Shown: positions 44,125-53,934, numbered from the stretch's first letter. The stretch: 64,000 nucleotides of DNA from Bog-756 sp963841885 (GCA_963841885.1 CAWJEK010000017.1:68638-132637); one strand, 5' to 3'. Translations and numbers: made by a program. Notes: a model not told the origin generated them from the letters alone.

Positions 44125-45096
44125 TCAGATCCGTCCGCGCCCATCCGGTCCAGAGTTCGAGTCGGTCGTCTCCACTGATCCGGGAGCATCGTGGAGGGGG
44201 GAGGTGGCGGTCGTCCGGGGCCGGGGTCGGACCGTTCCGAGGTGTCGGCTCGGTCGGCCCAGGATGAAGCCCTGGCCGTTCTGGAACCCCAACCGTCGGA
44301 GGGCATCGAGCTCGCCCCGGGTCTCGATCCCCTCGGCCACGAACGTCGTGTCGAGCGCCTCGGCGCCGAAGCCGAGCAGCGCCCGCGCCAGGGCCTGCTT
44401 GGCCGGATCGAGGTCGATGCCGCGGATCAACGAGATGTCGAGCTTGATCACCTCGGGCCGGAGTTCCAGGACGTGGTTGAAGCTCGCGAACCCGGAGCCG
44501 GCATCGTCGACCGCCAGCCGCATGCCGGCCGACCGTAACGGCTCGACGGCGGAGACGAACGCCCGGTAGTCGGCCACCCGGGTGTGCTCGGTCAGCTCGA
44601 GCACGATCCGCTCGGGGGGCACCGCGTCCATGACGGCGCGGAACCCCGTGGACACCATCGTCTCGGCCGACGCGTTGACCGACAGGTACATCCCGGACGG
44701 GAGGCGGTCGAGTCCTTCCAACGCCATGGCCAGAGCCGCGAGCTCCAGTTCCACCCCCACCCCGAGCGTCGCCGCCTCGGCGAACCAGGCGTCGGGCGGT
44801 CGGACGGGCAGCGGCGCGAAGCGGGACAGGGCCTCGGCTCCTACCGTCTCGCCGGTGCGGAGGTCGATGATCGGTTGGAGGTGGATCTCGAGCGCCCGGT
44901 CGGCGATCATCCCGCGGATCATGGTGACGCGCTCGGCGTCGGACCGACGGAACGGAACCGGACGCGCATGGCGGTGCCGCCGCAGGGCGGAGAGCGAGGA
45001 GGGATGGGTGGAACCGGTCACCAGGAGCCGGGGTGCCGCGACCGGACCCGGTCCGACGAGTGGCGTATCACCTCCCGAGCCCATGGCTACCGACAT
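44125..45096 (-). CDS. EAL-domain protein (putative c-di-GMP phosphodiesterase)
   Basis: A protein of about 323 residues with a single EAL domain. Motifs: LQPIIDLRTGETVGAEALSRF (EAL kept), LELTEH, VDDAGSGFASFNHVLELRPEVIKLD (DDFGTGYSSL altered to DDAGSGFASF) and QNGQGFILGRPS. Because the loop-6 motif is partly changed, activity is uncertain, but the Glu and Asp ligands seem present. I chose the ATG at 45096 (MSVAMGSGG); an upstream in-frame extension to 45246 looks less protein-like. Located downstream of the cNMP/TrxR-like fusion on the same strand. Confidence 0.82.
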   Translation of the reverse strand: MSVAMGSGGDTPLVGPGPVAAPRLLVTGSTHPSSLSALRRHRHARPVPFRRSDAERVTMIRGMIADRALEIHLQPIIDLRTGETVGAEALSRFAPLPVRPPDAWFAEAATLGVGVELELAALAMALEGLDRLPSGMYLSVNASAETMVSTGFRAVMDAVPPERIVLELTEHTRVADYRAFVSAVEPLRSAGMRLAVDDAGSGFASFNHVLELRPEVIKLDISLIRGIDLDPAKQALARALLGFGAEALDTTFVAEGIETRGELDALRRLGFQNGQGFILGRPSRHLGTVRPRPRTTATSPLHDAPGSVETTDSNSGPDGRGRI

Positions 45097-45292
45097 CGCG
45101 CGCCCTCCCGTCCGGCCCGGCCAACCGCCCGCGGCCAGTGACCTCCCGCCAGTACCTGGAGGATCGGCTGCCATCGCCGTCGGCTTGAGAGCGGACCCGC
45201 ACCATGTGTTGCATCCGTCCCGGGGTCCGAACCCGCAACCACCCACTCCCCCGGTGCCGGCCCGGCCCCGACCATCGCCGGCCGCCGGACGC

Positions 45293-46928
45293 TCAAAAGG
45301 CCAGGTACTGGTGTACGGACCGCACCGACGCCGACCCCTCGCCCACCGCCGACGCCACCCGCTTCATCGACCCCGATCGCAGGTCACCGACCGCGAAGAG
45401 GCCCGGGTGGCTCGTTTCGAAGGGCAGTGGCGACCGGTCGAGCGTCTGCCACTCCTGGCCCAACCGCTCGCCGCCCAGCGACAGGTCGGTGAGGACGAAG
45501 TCGCGCTCGTCGAGGGCCGCACAGCCGTCCAGCCAGCCTGACGACGGGTCCGCCCCGATGAACGAGAACAGTCCGGTGCAGGGGTGGGCCGCGTCACCTT
45601 CGGGCCCGTGGAGCACCGCCGATTCGAGCGTCTCCCCGCCGTCCAAAGCGACCACGGTGGTCCGTGTCCGCAGGCTGATCCGGGGGTCGGCCTCCACCCG
45701 GTCGACCAGATAGCGCGACATGTCCTTCGTGAGGTCGGGCCCGCGGATGACGAGGCTGACCGGGCAACCGACCTGACTCAGGAACAGGGCGGCCTGTCCC
45801 GCCGAGTTACCGCCTCCGACCACGACGACGGGCGAGGGCCCGCACAGCCGCGCCTCCATCTCGGTGGCGGCGTAGTACACCCCATTCCCTTCGAAGTCAC
45901 CCAACCGCGAGGCGTCGAGTCGCCGGTAGGAGGCGCCCGTGGCCGCGATCACGGCCCGGCCGGCCACCTCGGTCCCATCGCTCAGGCGCACGACCAGGTG
46001 CCCGGCGCGTTGTCCGAGGGAGACCGCCGTGCACGGCGCGGTGAGACTCGCCCCGAACTTCTCGGCCTGGATGATCGCCCGCTGCGTGAGTTCCTCGCCG
46101 GAGACGCCCATCGGGAAGCCGAGGTAGTTCTCGATCCGGGAGCTCATCCCGGCCTGTCCGCCCGGAGCGGTCATCTCCACGCCCAACGTGCGCAGGCCCT
46201 CCGAGGCTCCGTACACGGCGGCCGCCAGACCCGCCGGGCCGCCGCCCACGACCACCAGGTCGAAGCACCGTTGGGGCAGGCTCTCGACGGTCAGGCCGAG
46301 GAACGCCGCCACGTCACCCGGTGTGGCCCGGCGCAGCACGGTGCCGGTGGCGATGACGACGGGAAGCTCCGTAGCGGCGAGACCGAACTGCTCCACCAGG
46401 GCTCCGACGTGCGGGTCGTGATCGGCGTCCAACCACTCGTGGGGGACGCGGGTCCGGGTGAGGAACTCCCGGATATGGAGGGATTCCGGTGAGTACTGCG
46501 ATCCGATCACCCGGATGGCGGCCCCGGCTCCCGTCAGGAGCAGGCCCCGCCGCGCCACGAATGCGGCCAGGATCGTGTCCCCCAACCGGGGGGTGGTCGC
46601 CATCAGCTGCCGGAGCCGCTCGCGGGGGACCACGACCACCTCCCCGGGAGTGACGACCCGGGCCGACACGAAGACCCGGAGGCCGCTCAACATGTTCAGC
46701 TCCCCGAGGAAGCGACCCGGGCCGTGGTGGGCGACGACCTGCTCGTCGCCGTCCACGGCGACCACGATGTCGACCGCCGCGCTCGACCAGGACGAAGAAG
46801 TCGTAGGTGACGTCCCCCTCGCGGAAGAGGTACTCCCCCTCCTCGACCTGACGTCGGACCCCCAGGTCGGCGACCCGTGCCATGTCGGCGGCGTCCAGAA
46901 TCGGCGCGGCTACCTCGTCGTCGGCCAT
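45293..46928 (-). CDS. cNMP-binding / glutaredoxin-like / thioredoxin-reductase-like fusion, one frameshift
   Basis: About 545 residues in three parts. Residues about 1-130 are a cyclic nucleotide-binding domain (ILDAADMARVADLGVRRQVEEGEYLFREGDVTYDFFVLVE...FLGELNMLSG). About 135-215 is a glutaredoxin-like fold (AIRVIGSQYSPESLHIREFLTRTRVPHEWLD) whose usual CxxC is replaced by SPES. The rest is a thioredoxin-reductase-like FAD/NADPH module: LVVVGGGPAGLAAAVYGAS, GGQAGMSSRIENYLGFP, VVVVGGGNSAGQAALFLS, GLFAVGDLRSG. The redox CxxC of thioredoxin reductase is also absent (FEGNGVYYAATEMEA). Frame shifts once near 46,780. Electron acceptor unknown. Divergent from a UBP zinc-finger gene. Confidence 0.85.
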
Positions 46929-47048
46929 GACACGGCCCTCCGTCTCGCTCCGAGCCCGCACCGGTGTCGGCCACGGGTTGTGCCCTGCACCGTATTCGCC
47001 CCGATCCCGGCCTGCTTCGCCGGCGGTCGGGTGGGTAATATTCGCTCC

Positions 47049-47393
47049 ATGGCCGACCCGATGATCGATCCGGAGGCGCTCCCCAGTGGCGACGGGTGCG
47101 TGGAGTGCCTCGAAGGGGAGGGGTGGTGGTTCCACCTGCGGCGCTGTGCGGCCTGTGGCCACATCGGATGCTGTGACTCATCACCCAGCCAGCACGCGAG
47201 TTCGCACGCCCGGTCGACCGGCCACTGGGTCATCACCAGTTTCGAACCGGGCGAGGACTGGTTCTACGACTACCGGTCCGACCGGGCGGTCGAAGGCGCA
47301 CCACTGCCTCCGCCCGAACACCATCCGCTCAGCCAACCCACGCCGGGCCCGGCGGGCCGGGTTCCCGAGGACTGGGACCAGCACCTGCACTGA
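47049..47393 (+). CDS. UBP-type zinc finger protein
   Basis: A 114-residue protein with a ZnF-UBP fold: GCVECLEGEGWWFHLRRCAACGHIGCCDSSPSQHASSHARSTGHWVITSFEPGEDWFYDY has the Cys/His ligands in family order. In eukaryotes this fold binds free ubiquitin C-termini; bacterial copies are uncharacterised but recur next to the cNMP/TrxR-like fusion, as here, with a 120-base divergent gap. A functional link between the two is inferred. The C-terminal tail is Pro-rich. Confidence 0.87.
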   Translation: MADPMIDPEALPSGDGCVECLEGEGWWFHLRRCAACGHIGCCDSSPSQHASSHARSTGHWVITSFEPGEDWFYDYRSDRAVEGAPLPPPEHHPLSQPTPGPAGRVPEDWDQHLH

Positions 47394-47588
47394 CGCCGGG
47401 CGTCGATCCCCCGGTGGACGCCGCGGGCGTCCTTGCCTGCCCGACGGGCCGCTCTCACCCGGGGCGCGCCACGCCCTCTCTCCAGGCGGAGGGTCTACGT
47501 GAGCAACGAATCACCCTTGGCGGAGGGTTCGACATGAGGGAACGGGCCCGGCTGCCTTCCGACGCCGGGTTGCGCTACGAATGGGGAG

Positions 47589-47945
47589 ATGGAGGAACCG
47601 ACCGCCCGTTCGGCGATCGAGGCCGAGCAGGTGGCGGCCAGCGAACGGGTGCACGCGTTGACGACCGAACTCGCCGGACTCGCCGGCGATGCCGAGGACG
47701 CCAACGGCGACGACGAGCACGACCCGGAAGGGTCGACACTGGCCTACGAGCGGGCCCGGGTGGCAGCCCTCCTGGCCGATGCGGAGTCGAATCTGAGGGA
47801 TCTCGACCGGGCCCGGGCGAAGCTGGCGGACGGGACCTACGCGGTCTGCGAAGTCTGTGGACGCAACATTCCGCGAGACCGTCTCCAGGCGCTGCCCGGC
47901 ACCCGGACCTGCATCGACTGCGCGGTGGCGCCGCGGTCGGGCTGA
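47589..47945 (+). CDS. DksA/TraR-type C4 zinc finger protein
   Basis: A 118-residue protein with a helical, acidic coiled-coil N-terminus (ARSAIEAEQVAASERVHALTTELAGLAGDAEDANGDDEHDPEG) and a C-terminal zinc finger CEVCGRNIPRDRLQALPGTRTCIDC (4 Cys). The layout matches DksA/TraR proteins that act on RNA polymerase through its secondary channel. The conserved Asp pair expected at the coiled-coil tip may be in DDEHD, but I cannot align it confidently. GGGGAG lies just upstream of the ATG. Confidence 0.84.
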   Translation: MEEPTARSAIEAEQVAASERVHALTTELAGLAGDAEDANGDDEHDPEGSTLAYERARVAALLADAESNLRDLDRARAKLADGTYAVCEVCGRNIPRDRLQALPGTRTCIDCAVAPRSG

Positions 47946-48006
47946 CGACGACCGTAGGCACGACGGATCCCGCACGCCGAGGGGGCTGCGGCCCCGCCGT
48001 CCGGGG

Positions 48007-48771
48007 TCAGGAGAAGTGCGTGTCCGGCCGTTCGACCCGGACGCCGTCGACGGTGACGTCGACCTTCTCGTTGTAGAAGCTCACCAGGCCGGCGATCGGC
48101 AGCAATTGCCGGGTCGGGAAGTCATAGGCCCACGCCAGATCGGGGACCACCCGACCCCCGACGGCAACCGACCAGTAGGCACTCGTCGTGCCCTTGTACG
48201 GACAGGACGTGACCGTGTCGCTCGGGCGGAGGTGCTCGAAGTGCACGTCCAGGCGGTCGAAGTAGAACCTGGTCGGCAGTCCGGTCTCGAAGACGGTGAC
48301 GGTTCGGGACGACTCGGCGAGGACCAGCCCCTCCAGTTCGATGACCACCCGACGGTCCGATCGCAGGGCGTCCACCCGGGTGTAGGGATCCCGGGGGTGG
48401 ACGAACACCTCCTCGTCCTCCTCGAACCAGCTGTCCAGTGCCGACCAGTCGAAGCGGACGGTCCCGGTGATCCCTTCCACGTCCGACGCGACGTAGTGAT
48501 GGGCGACACCCCGGCGGTCCTCCCCTCCGGTCCGCACACCGAGGCGCCGGGCGGTCCCCCGACGCAGATGTTCCTCCCGCTCCTCGTCGATCAGGATCTC
48601 GGGATCGATGTCGTCGTACGGGATGTAGTACTGCGGGTAGTGGGGCCACTCCCACACGTAGAGGACACGTCTCGAGTCGATGACCACCGATCCGTCGAGG
48701 GTGGCGCGGATCCGCCTCGGAACGGGCTCGACGTGGTTCACGGTGACGATCGCCTGCGGGTAGTCGCTCAC
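48007..48771 (-). CDS. DUF427 family protein, two-domain
   Basis: A 254-residue protein with two related DUF427 folds: VNHVEPVPRRIRATLDGSVVIDSRRVLYVWEWPHYPQYYIP and, in the second half, VIELEGLVLAESSRTVTVFETGLPTRFYFDRLDVHFEHLRPSDTVTSCPYKGTTSAYWSV, where SCPYKGTTSAYW is the family signature. Function of the family is not established. I chose the GTG at 48771 because GGAGG lies 5 bases upstream; a longer in-frame start at 48843 adds an unlikely Gly/Arg-rich tail. Confidence 0.86.
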   Translation of the reverse strand: MSDYPQAIVTVNHVEPVPRRIRATLDGSVVIDSRRVLYVWEWPHYPQYYIPYDDIDPEILIDEEREEHLRRGTARRLGVRTGGEDRRGVAHHYVASDVEGITGTVRFDWSALDSWFEEDEEVFVHPRDPYTRVDALRSDRRVVIELEGLVLAESSRTVTVFETGLPTRFYFDRLDVHFEHLRPSDTVTSCPYKGTTSAYWSVAVGGRVVPDLAWAYDFPTRQLLPIAGLVSFYNEKVDVTVDGVRVERPDTHFS

Positions 48772-49074
48772 GTGCCTCCTCCCGGGGACCGGTCTCCCTC
48801 CAGAGTGTAGGGGCCCGCGTCGCCACACGGACCCCACGGCCACCCGTCCCGGCGGGCTCCGGCCCCCACCGCCGGGCCGTCACGTATGACGACATGCGGT
48901 GCAAGGACCCGGCCCCGGCCGGGTGAAACGACGAGGGATCACGGCCGGGACCGAGGTCACCGGGGCTCGCTAGCATCTGCCCGGATGAACGCTACGGGCG
49001 GCGGCCTTCCAACACGGATGTCGAAGGGTGCGGGAGCGTGACCGGTGAGGCCGGCCGTCCGGATCGGGGCGCAG
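48772..49074. other. Intergenic gap without visible gene
   Basis: About 300 bases between the divergent DUF427 and acyl-CoA dehydrogenase genes. I see no coding frame with a ribosome-binding site, no RNA gene and no strong dyad; it presumably holds the two promoters. Confidence 0.5.
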
Positions 49075-50307
49075 ATGGATTTTGACGACACGCCCGAGGA
49101 AGCAGCCGTCCGGTCATCGGTGCGCGCCTGGCTCGAGGCCAACGCCACCCGACGGGAAGAAGGGACGGTGGCGCAGCGCCGCTGGCGTGACCCGTCACCC
49201 GAAGCCCAGCTCGCCCACGTGCGGGCCTGTCAGGCGTGGCAGGCGAAGCTGTTCGACGGGGGTTGGGCCGGCGTCACCTGGCCCGCCGGGTACGGCGGCC
49301 GGAGCGGCACGGCGGTCGAACAGGCGGTCGTCAACCAGGAGATGGCCCGGTTCGACGTCGGCGGCGGAGCCCTGTCAGTGGGGATCGGGATGGTCGGCCC
49401 GACGCTGCTGGCCTGGGGCACCGACGAGCAGAAGGCCGGGCATCTGCGGGCCATCCTGCGCGGTGACGAGGTCTGGTGCCAGCTGTTCAGCGAGCCCGGA
49501 GCCGGCTCGGACCTCGCCGGTCTCTCGACCCGGGCCGAACTCGACGGCGATACGTGGGTCGTGAACGGGCAGAAGGTGTGGACGTCGCTCGCCCACCACA
49601 GCGACTGGGCCATCCTCCTGGCCCGGACCGACCCCGACGTCCCCAAGCACCAGGGCATCACCTTCTTCCTGGTCGACATGACCAGTCCCGGCGTCGACAT
49701 CCGCCCACTCCGCCAGATCGACGGGGTCGCCCACTTCAACGAGGTGTTCCTCACCGATGTCCGGATCCCCTCGAACCAGGTCGTCGGGCCGGTCCACGGG
49801 GGATGGCGGGTCGCCCACACCACCCTGTCGAGCGAGCGTGCCCTGATCGGCGGAGGGGCGGGCGTCCGCTTCGAGGACCTCCGCGACCTCGCCCGGTCCA
49901 CCGGCCGTTCGGCGGACCCCGTATTCCGCCAGGCTCTGGCCCTGGCCTACACCCGGTTCGAACTCCTGCGCTTCCTCGGTCTCCGGGTCCAGACGGCCCT
50001 GAGCCACGGTGTCCCACCGGGATCCGAGGCCTCGGTCATGAAGCTCGCGTACTCGGAGCACACCGCCGACCTGGCCGACCTCGCCCTGCGGCTCGAGGGC
50101 GCCTCGGGGATGCTCGGGACCGACGCCGCTCCCGACGGCGGATTCTGGCAGCAGCACTTCCTCTCCCAGTGGACCGTCCGCATCGGTGGCGGCACGGATC
50201 AGGTGCAGCGGAACATCATCGGCGAGCGTGTGCTCGGCCTGCCCCGGGAGCCCGATCCCGGTCGCTCCGAGCCGTTCCGACGATCATCCGTGGCACCGGT
50301 CCCGTGA
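49075..50307 (+). CDS. Acyl-CoA dehydrogenase (FadE family)
   Basis: A flavoprotein of 410 residues that introduces a 2,3-double bond in an acyl-CoA. Conserved blocks: WPAGYGGRSGT, CQLFSEPGAGSDLAGLSTRAELDGDTWVVNGQKVWTSLAHHSDWAILLART (FAD and substrate loop), HFNEVFLTDVRIP, VMKLAYSEHTADLADLALRLEGA, and WTVRIGGGTDQVQRNIIGERVLGLPRE at the C-terminus. I chose ATG 49075 (MDFDDTPEE), the standard N-terminus. It ends 30 bases from the convergent SRPBCC gene and likely serves the same catabolic locus. Chain specificity unknown. Confidence 0.91.
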   Translation: MDFDDTPEEAAVRSSVRAWLEANATRREEGTVAQRRWRDPSPEAQLAHVRACQAWQAKLFDGGWAGVTWPAGYGGRSGTAVEQAVVNQEMARFDVGGGALSVGIGMVGPTLLAWGTDEQKAGHLRAILRGDEVWCQLFSEPGAGSDLAGLSTRAELDGDTWVVNGQKVWTSLAHHSDWAILLARTDPDVPKHQGITFFLVDMTSPGVDIRPLRQIDGVAHFNEVFLTDVRIPSNQVVGPVHGGWRVAHTTLSSERALIGGGAGVRFEDLRDLARSTGRSADPVFRQALALAYTRFELLRFLGLRVQTALSHGVPPGSEASVMKLAYSEHTADLADLALRLEGASGMLGTDAAPDGGFWQQHFLSQWTVRIGGGTDQVQRNIIGERVLGLPREPDPGRSEPFRRSSVAPVP

Positions 50308-50337
50308 TCCAGGGAACCGGGCCCCGCCCGGCCCGGT

Positions 50338-50829
50338 TCAGGCCGGGTCGGATCCCGACGCGTGCAACTCCGCCAGGGCCCGCACGAGGGAGGCCTCGAT
50401 GAGCTTGTCGTTGCCCCTGGAGATGGAATCGTGCACCCGGCGCTCGAGAAGGCGACGCATCACCGGGTTGAAGACCTCGTAGGTCTCCCGGAAGTGGACC
50501 CGGGTGCGCCCCCCGCCCAGGTCCTCCAGTCGGGTCCCCCCCGAGGCCCGCGACCAGAGAGGCTTGCCCACCGCGTCGTACCGCCAGGACACCGGACGCC
50601 GGGCCTCGGTGATCCACTCCCACGACTGGGCCCGGCCCCCGGACAGCAGGTACCGGGGAACGGGAAAGGTGCAGTGGCGGACCAGACCGTTCCCGTCCTC
50701 GTCGCCGGGGTGGAAGACCTCGATCTCGACCGTGTCCGAGGTGAATCCGGCGCGCATCCGCTGCCACCGGATGTCCCAGACCTCCTCGGGCGTGCCGTCG
50801 ACCACGAAGTCGAAGGTGTGTTCCTGCAC
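50338..50829 (-). CDS. SRPBCC (START-like) domain protein
   Basis: A protein of about 163 residues with a START/Bet v1-like ligand-binding fold: VQEHTFDFVVDGTPEEVWDIRWQRM at the N-terminus, EDLGGGRTRVHFRETYEVFNPVMRRLLERRVHDSISRGNDKLIEAS at the C-terminal helix. Such proteins act as cyclases, hydrolases or lipid/polyketide carriers. AGGA lies 5 bases before the GTG at 50829; the longer reading from 50898 would overlap the ligase gene. Last of a three-gene minus-strand group with ligase and amidohydrolase. Confidence 0.82.
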   Translation of the reverse strand: MQEHTFDFVVDGTPEEVWDIRWQRMRAGFTSDTVEIEVFHPGDEDGNGLVRHCTFPVPRYLLSGGRAQSWEWITEARRPVSWRYDAVGKPLWSRASGGTRLEDLGGGRTRVHFRETYEVFNPVMRRLLERRVHDSISRGNDKLIEASLVRALAELHASGSDPA

Positions 50830-50875
50830 GATCCTGGCTCCCCTCTCTCCTACGCCGGTCCGTCCGGCCCGCTCT

Positions 50876-52417
50876 TCACCGACCGGCTCCTCCGTCACCC
50901 GGGCCGACTCCGGCCGTCAGACGCGACTTGACCACCTTGCCGCTGGCGTTCCGGGGGAGTTCACCCACGACCACGACCCGGCGGGGCACCTTGTAGTCGG
51001 CCAGGGTCTGACGGGCGACGTCGATGACCTCCGGCGCGGTGGCCACCGAACCCGGCCGCAGGACGACCCAGGCGGCCACGTCCTCACCCAGCACGTCGTG
51101 CGGCACGCCGGCCACGGCGGCCTCGACCACGTCGGGATGGGACTGGAGGGCGGCCTCCACGTCGTCGGTGTAGACGTTCATGCCGCCGCGGACGATCATC
51201 TCCTTCTTGCGGCCCACGATGTAGAGGTAGCCGTCGGCGTCGAGCCGGCCGAGGTCCCCGGTGTGGAGCCAACCGCCCGCCCACTGCCGGGCGGTGGCCT
51301 CCGCGTCCCGGTAGTACTCGCGGTGGCCTCCCGGGTTACGGGTCAGGACCTCGCCCACCTCGCCCACGGGGCGCTCGGCTCCGCCGTCGTCCACGATCTT
51401 GACCTCGACGGGTGGCGTCGGGCGTCCGACGGCACCGGGCCGGGTCCGGGCCGCCTCGGGATCCATGGTGAAGGTGGCGTGCCCGCCCTCGGTCATGCCG
51501 TAGCTGTTGAGCACGTCGGTGCCGGGCAGCTTGGCCTGCAGGACCTGGAGGGTGTGGGGGGCCAGCGGCGCGCCGCCCAGGATGAGCTTGCGCAGGCTCG
51601 TCAGGTCGGCCGTGGCGAACGCCGGATGGTGGATCAGGAGCTGGGCCATGGCCGGGACCACGAAGGCGATGTCGGGCCGCTCGCCCTCCACGATCTCGAG
51701 CCACCGGCCGGCGTCGAAGGTGGGTAGGTGGAGCACGGTCATCCCGGACTTCATCGGGTTGTGGATGAATCCGAGTCCGGCGAAGGTGAAGACCGGCGAC
51801 GCGGTCAACCACCCGGTCCCCTGCCACTCGGGCACCTGGTTGGGGATCTTGGCCACCTGGCCGTGCCGCACGGCCACTCCCTTGGGCCGGCCCGTCGTGC
51901 CGGACGTGTACATGATGTCGGCCAGGTCGTCGCCGCCCACCGGGGCCTGGACCGGGGAGTCGTCCTCGGCCATCACGTCCTCCAGGTCGACGGCCCCGTC
52001 GGCCAGCGGGTCTCCCACGGCGACGAGCGACGTCAGCGACGGCACCGAGCCGATCAGCGGTGCGAGGGACGCCCCGAAGGAGCCGCTGGCCACCACGGCG
52101 CTCACCTCGGCGTGCTCCAGGATGCCCCGCACCTCGGGGGGTGAGAGCCGGTTGTTGAGCGGGACGGCGACCGCTCCCAGCTTGTGGACGGCGCTGTAGG
52201 TCACGATCCACGCCAGGACGTGGTCGGCCTCCATGAGGATGGCCACCCGCTGGCCCCGGCCGACCCCGAGGTCGGCGAGTCCGCGGGCCAGACGGTTGGA
52301 CCGGCGCTCCCATCCGCCGAACGTGATCGACGTGCCGTTCCCGAGGTTCCGGTAGGCGGTCTCGTCCGGGTAGGCGGCGGACATCAGCCGCAGCTGGTCG
52401 GTGAGGAGTCCGGTCAC
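50876..52417 (-). CDS. AMP-dependent acyl-CoA ligase
   Basis: Activates a carboxylic acid with ATP and CoA. ANL-superfamily motifs are complete: YTSGTTGRPKGVAVRH (ATP loop), LNSYGMTEGG, GWLHTGDLGRLDADGYLYIVGRKKEMIVRGGMNVYTDDVE, and the C-terminal catalytic Lys in NASGKVVKSRL. Length 513 is normal for medium/long-chain or aromatic-acid ligases. It follows the amidohydrolase by 37 bases and precedes the SRPBCC gene, suggesting one operon that takes up and activates a specific acid. Confidence 0.93.
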   Translation of the reverse strand: MTGLLTDQLRLMSAAYPDETAYRNLGNGTSITFGGWERRSNRLARGLADLGVGRGQRVAILMEADHVLAWIVTYSAVHKLGAVAVPLNNRLSPPEVRGILEHAEVSAVVASGSFGASLAPLIGSVPSLTSLVAVGDPLADGAVDLEDVMAEDDSPVQAPVGGDDLADIMYTSGTTGRPKGVAVRHGQVAKIPNQVPEWQGTGWLTASPVFTFAGLGFIHNPMKSGMTVLHLPTFDAGRWLEIVEGERPDIAFVVPAMAQLLIHHPAFATADLTSLRKLILGGAPLAPHTLQVLQAKLPGTDVLNSYGMTEGGHATFTMDPEAARTRPGAVGRPTPPVEVKIVDDGGAERPVGEVGEVLTRNPGGHREYYRDAEATARQWAGGWLHTGDLGRLDADGYLYIVGRKKEMIVRGGMNVYTDDVEAALQSHPDVVEAAVAGVPHDVLGEDVAAWVVLRPGSVATAPEVIDVARQTLADYKVPRRVVVVGELPRNASGKVVKSRLTAGVGPGDGGAGR

Positions 52418-52454
52418 CCGGCGGTCCGAACGTCCAGCGTCCCGGACACGTCGC

Positions 52455-53780
52455 TCAGGACCCGGTGCCCGCCGCCGAGGCCAACGGCACGGGACGGGCC
52501 AGGCTCCAGCTGAACGTCTCTGGTATGTCGTCCCGGTCGATCGGTCGGGACAGATCGGACACGGTGGGGCCGACGCGGTCGGCCACCTCCTGGAGCTGCC
52601 CCTCGTCGAAGCCGAAGACCCGACAGGCGTTGCCCCCGAGGATCCGTCGGAGATCCGGCTCGGGCAGACCCCCGAACACCTGGCGCAGGACCAGCCGATG
52701 GACCGGTGCGGCCCCCTCGAGATGGGGGTAGTCGGTCCCCCACATGAGCCGGTCGACGCCGATCTCCTCGCGCATCTCGGCGTCGGAGCGCTGCATCAGC
52801 GAGCCGCCCAGGGACACGTGGCGGTCCACGTACTCCGACGGGCGCATCGAGAGGTAGGAGCGCACCGGGGCCCCGCCGTGGGTGTCGAAGAAGGACTCCA
52901 TGTCCCGCACCAGCGAGGGCAGCCACTGCACCCCGTTCTCCGTGACCACCACCTGGAGGTCGGGATGCCGGTCGAAGACGCCTCCGAAGATCAGGAACCA
53001 CAGGGGTCGACGTGTGAACACGAACGTCTCGTACAGGCCCAGGAAACCACCGTGCTTGGCGTCGTAGAGCTGCCGGGCGTCGGTGGCCGAGCCCGACGCC
53101 CCGGTGTGGAGGTTGACCACGACGCCGTGCTCCTCGCACGCGCTCCACAGCGGCTCGTAGTACTCGTCGGCATAACCGGGGAGCCCCGAGCGCACGGACA
53201 TGGCCGGTAGCATGATGCCCCCGTGGATGTCGTGGTCCCGGGCCCAGGCGATGGCCCCGACGGCCTCGTCGAGGTCGTGGAGGTCGATCGGGATGCAGCC
53301 GGTCCGACGTCCCGGAGCGGCGGCCACGAACTCGGCCAGCCACCGGTAGTAGGCCCACAGGGCGGGCCACACCGGGTCGAGGTTCTTGGCGGTATGGCCT
53401 CCGAGGTACATCGCCGGAGACAACCCGCCGGCCAGCACCGGGCCCGGGAACACCACCTCGGCATGGATGCCCTGGTCCTCGAGGTAGGCGAGACGCCGGC
53501 CGTCGGCGTCGGAGGCGAACACCCAGTCCTCGCCGTAGCGGTCCAGCCAGGCGGCGGCGGCGTGGACGTCGACACCCATACCGGCGAGGCGGCGGGTGGC
53601 CACGGCTCGGACGGCGTCGGCATCGTCGACCTCGCCGGGGTCGACTCCCCCGAACATGGGAATGGCCACGGAGGAGAGATCCCCGAATTCCGCCACCGCC
53701 CGGCGGTGCACCGGATCGACGTAGGAGAGGAACTCCTCCAGGGTGTCCGGCGCGGCGTGGGCGTCGGCCGACACCACCAC
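52455..53780 (-). CDS. Amidohydrolase family 2 (ACMSD-like) metal-dependent hydrolase/decarboxylase
   Basis: A TIM-barrel protein of about 440 residues. Metal-ligand regions: SADAH (family position of HxH, here DxH), VVVNLHTGASGS, FDRHPDLQVVVTENG and LMWGTDYPHLEG (Asp). Such enzymes include decarboxylases and hydrolases of aromatic acids; large internal helices (YYRWLAEFVAAAPGRRTGCIPIDLHDLDEAVGAIAWARDHDIHGGIML) are typical of the subgroup found in steroid/aromatic pathways. No clean start is visible; GTG codons at 53772-53780 (YVVVSADAH) are the likeliest. First gene of the minus-strand catabolic group. Confidence 0.85.
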   Translation of the reverse strand: MVVSADAHAAPDTLEEFLSYVDPVHRRAVAEFGDLSSVAIPMFGGVDPGEVDDADAVRAVATRRLAGMGVDVHAAAAWLDRYGEDWVFASDADGRRLAYLEDQGIHAEVVFPGPVLAGGLSPAMYLGGHTAKNLDPVWPALWAYYRWLAEFVAAAPGRRTGCIPIDLHDLDEAVGAIAWARDHDIHGGIMLPAMSVRSGLPGYADEYYEPLWSACEEHGVVVNLHTGASGSATDARQLYDAKHGGFLGLYETFVFTRRPLWFLIFGGVFDRHPDLQVVVTENGVQWLPSLVRDMESFFDTHGGAPVRSYLSMRPSEYVDRHVSLGGSLMQRSDAEMREEIGVDRLMWGTDYPHLEGAAPVHRLVLRQVFGGLPEPDLRRILGGNACRVFGFDEGQLQEVADRVGPTVSDLSRPIDRDDIPETFSWSLARPVPLASAAGTGS

Positions 53781-53934
53781 GTACGACCGCGCCTCGGACG
53801 GGGTGTCACCCGCGTGCTCAGCCAACCGACTCGCCTCCCCCGGCTCGTCTCCCCCGGCCGGGCTCCCCGGTCCGGTCAGGCGCAGACTACTTCGACTCCT
53901 CACCCGGCGGCGGGGCGAGCGGTACGGTGAACGG

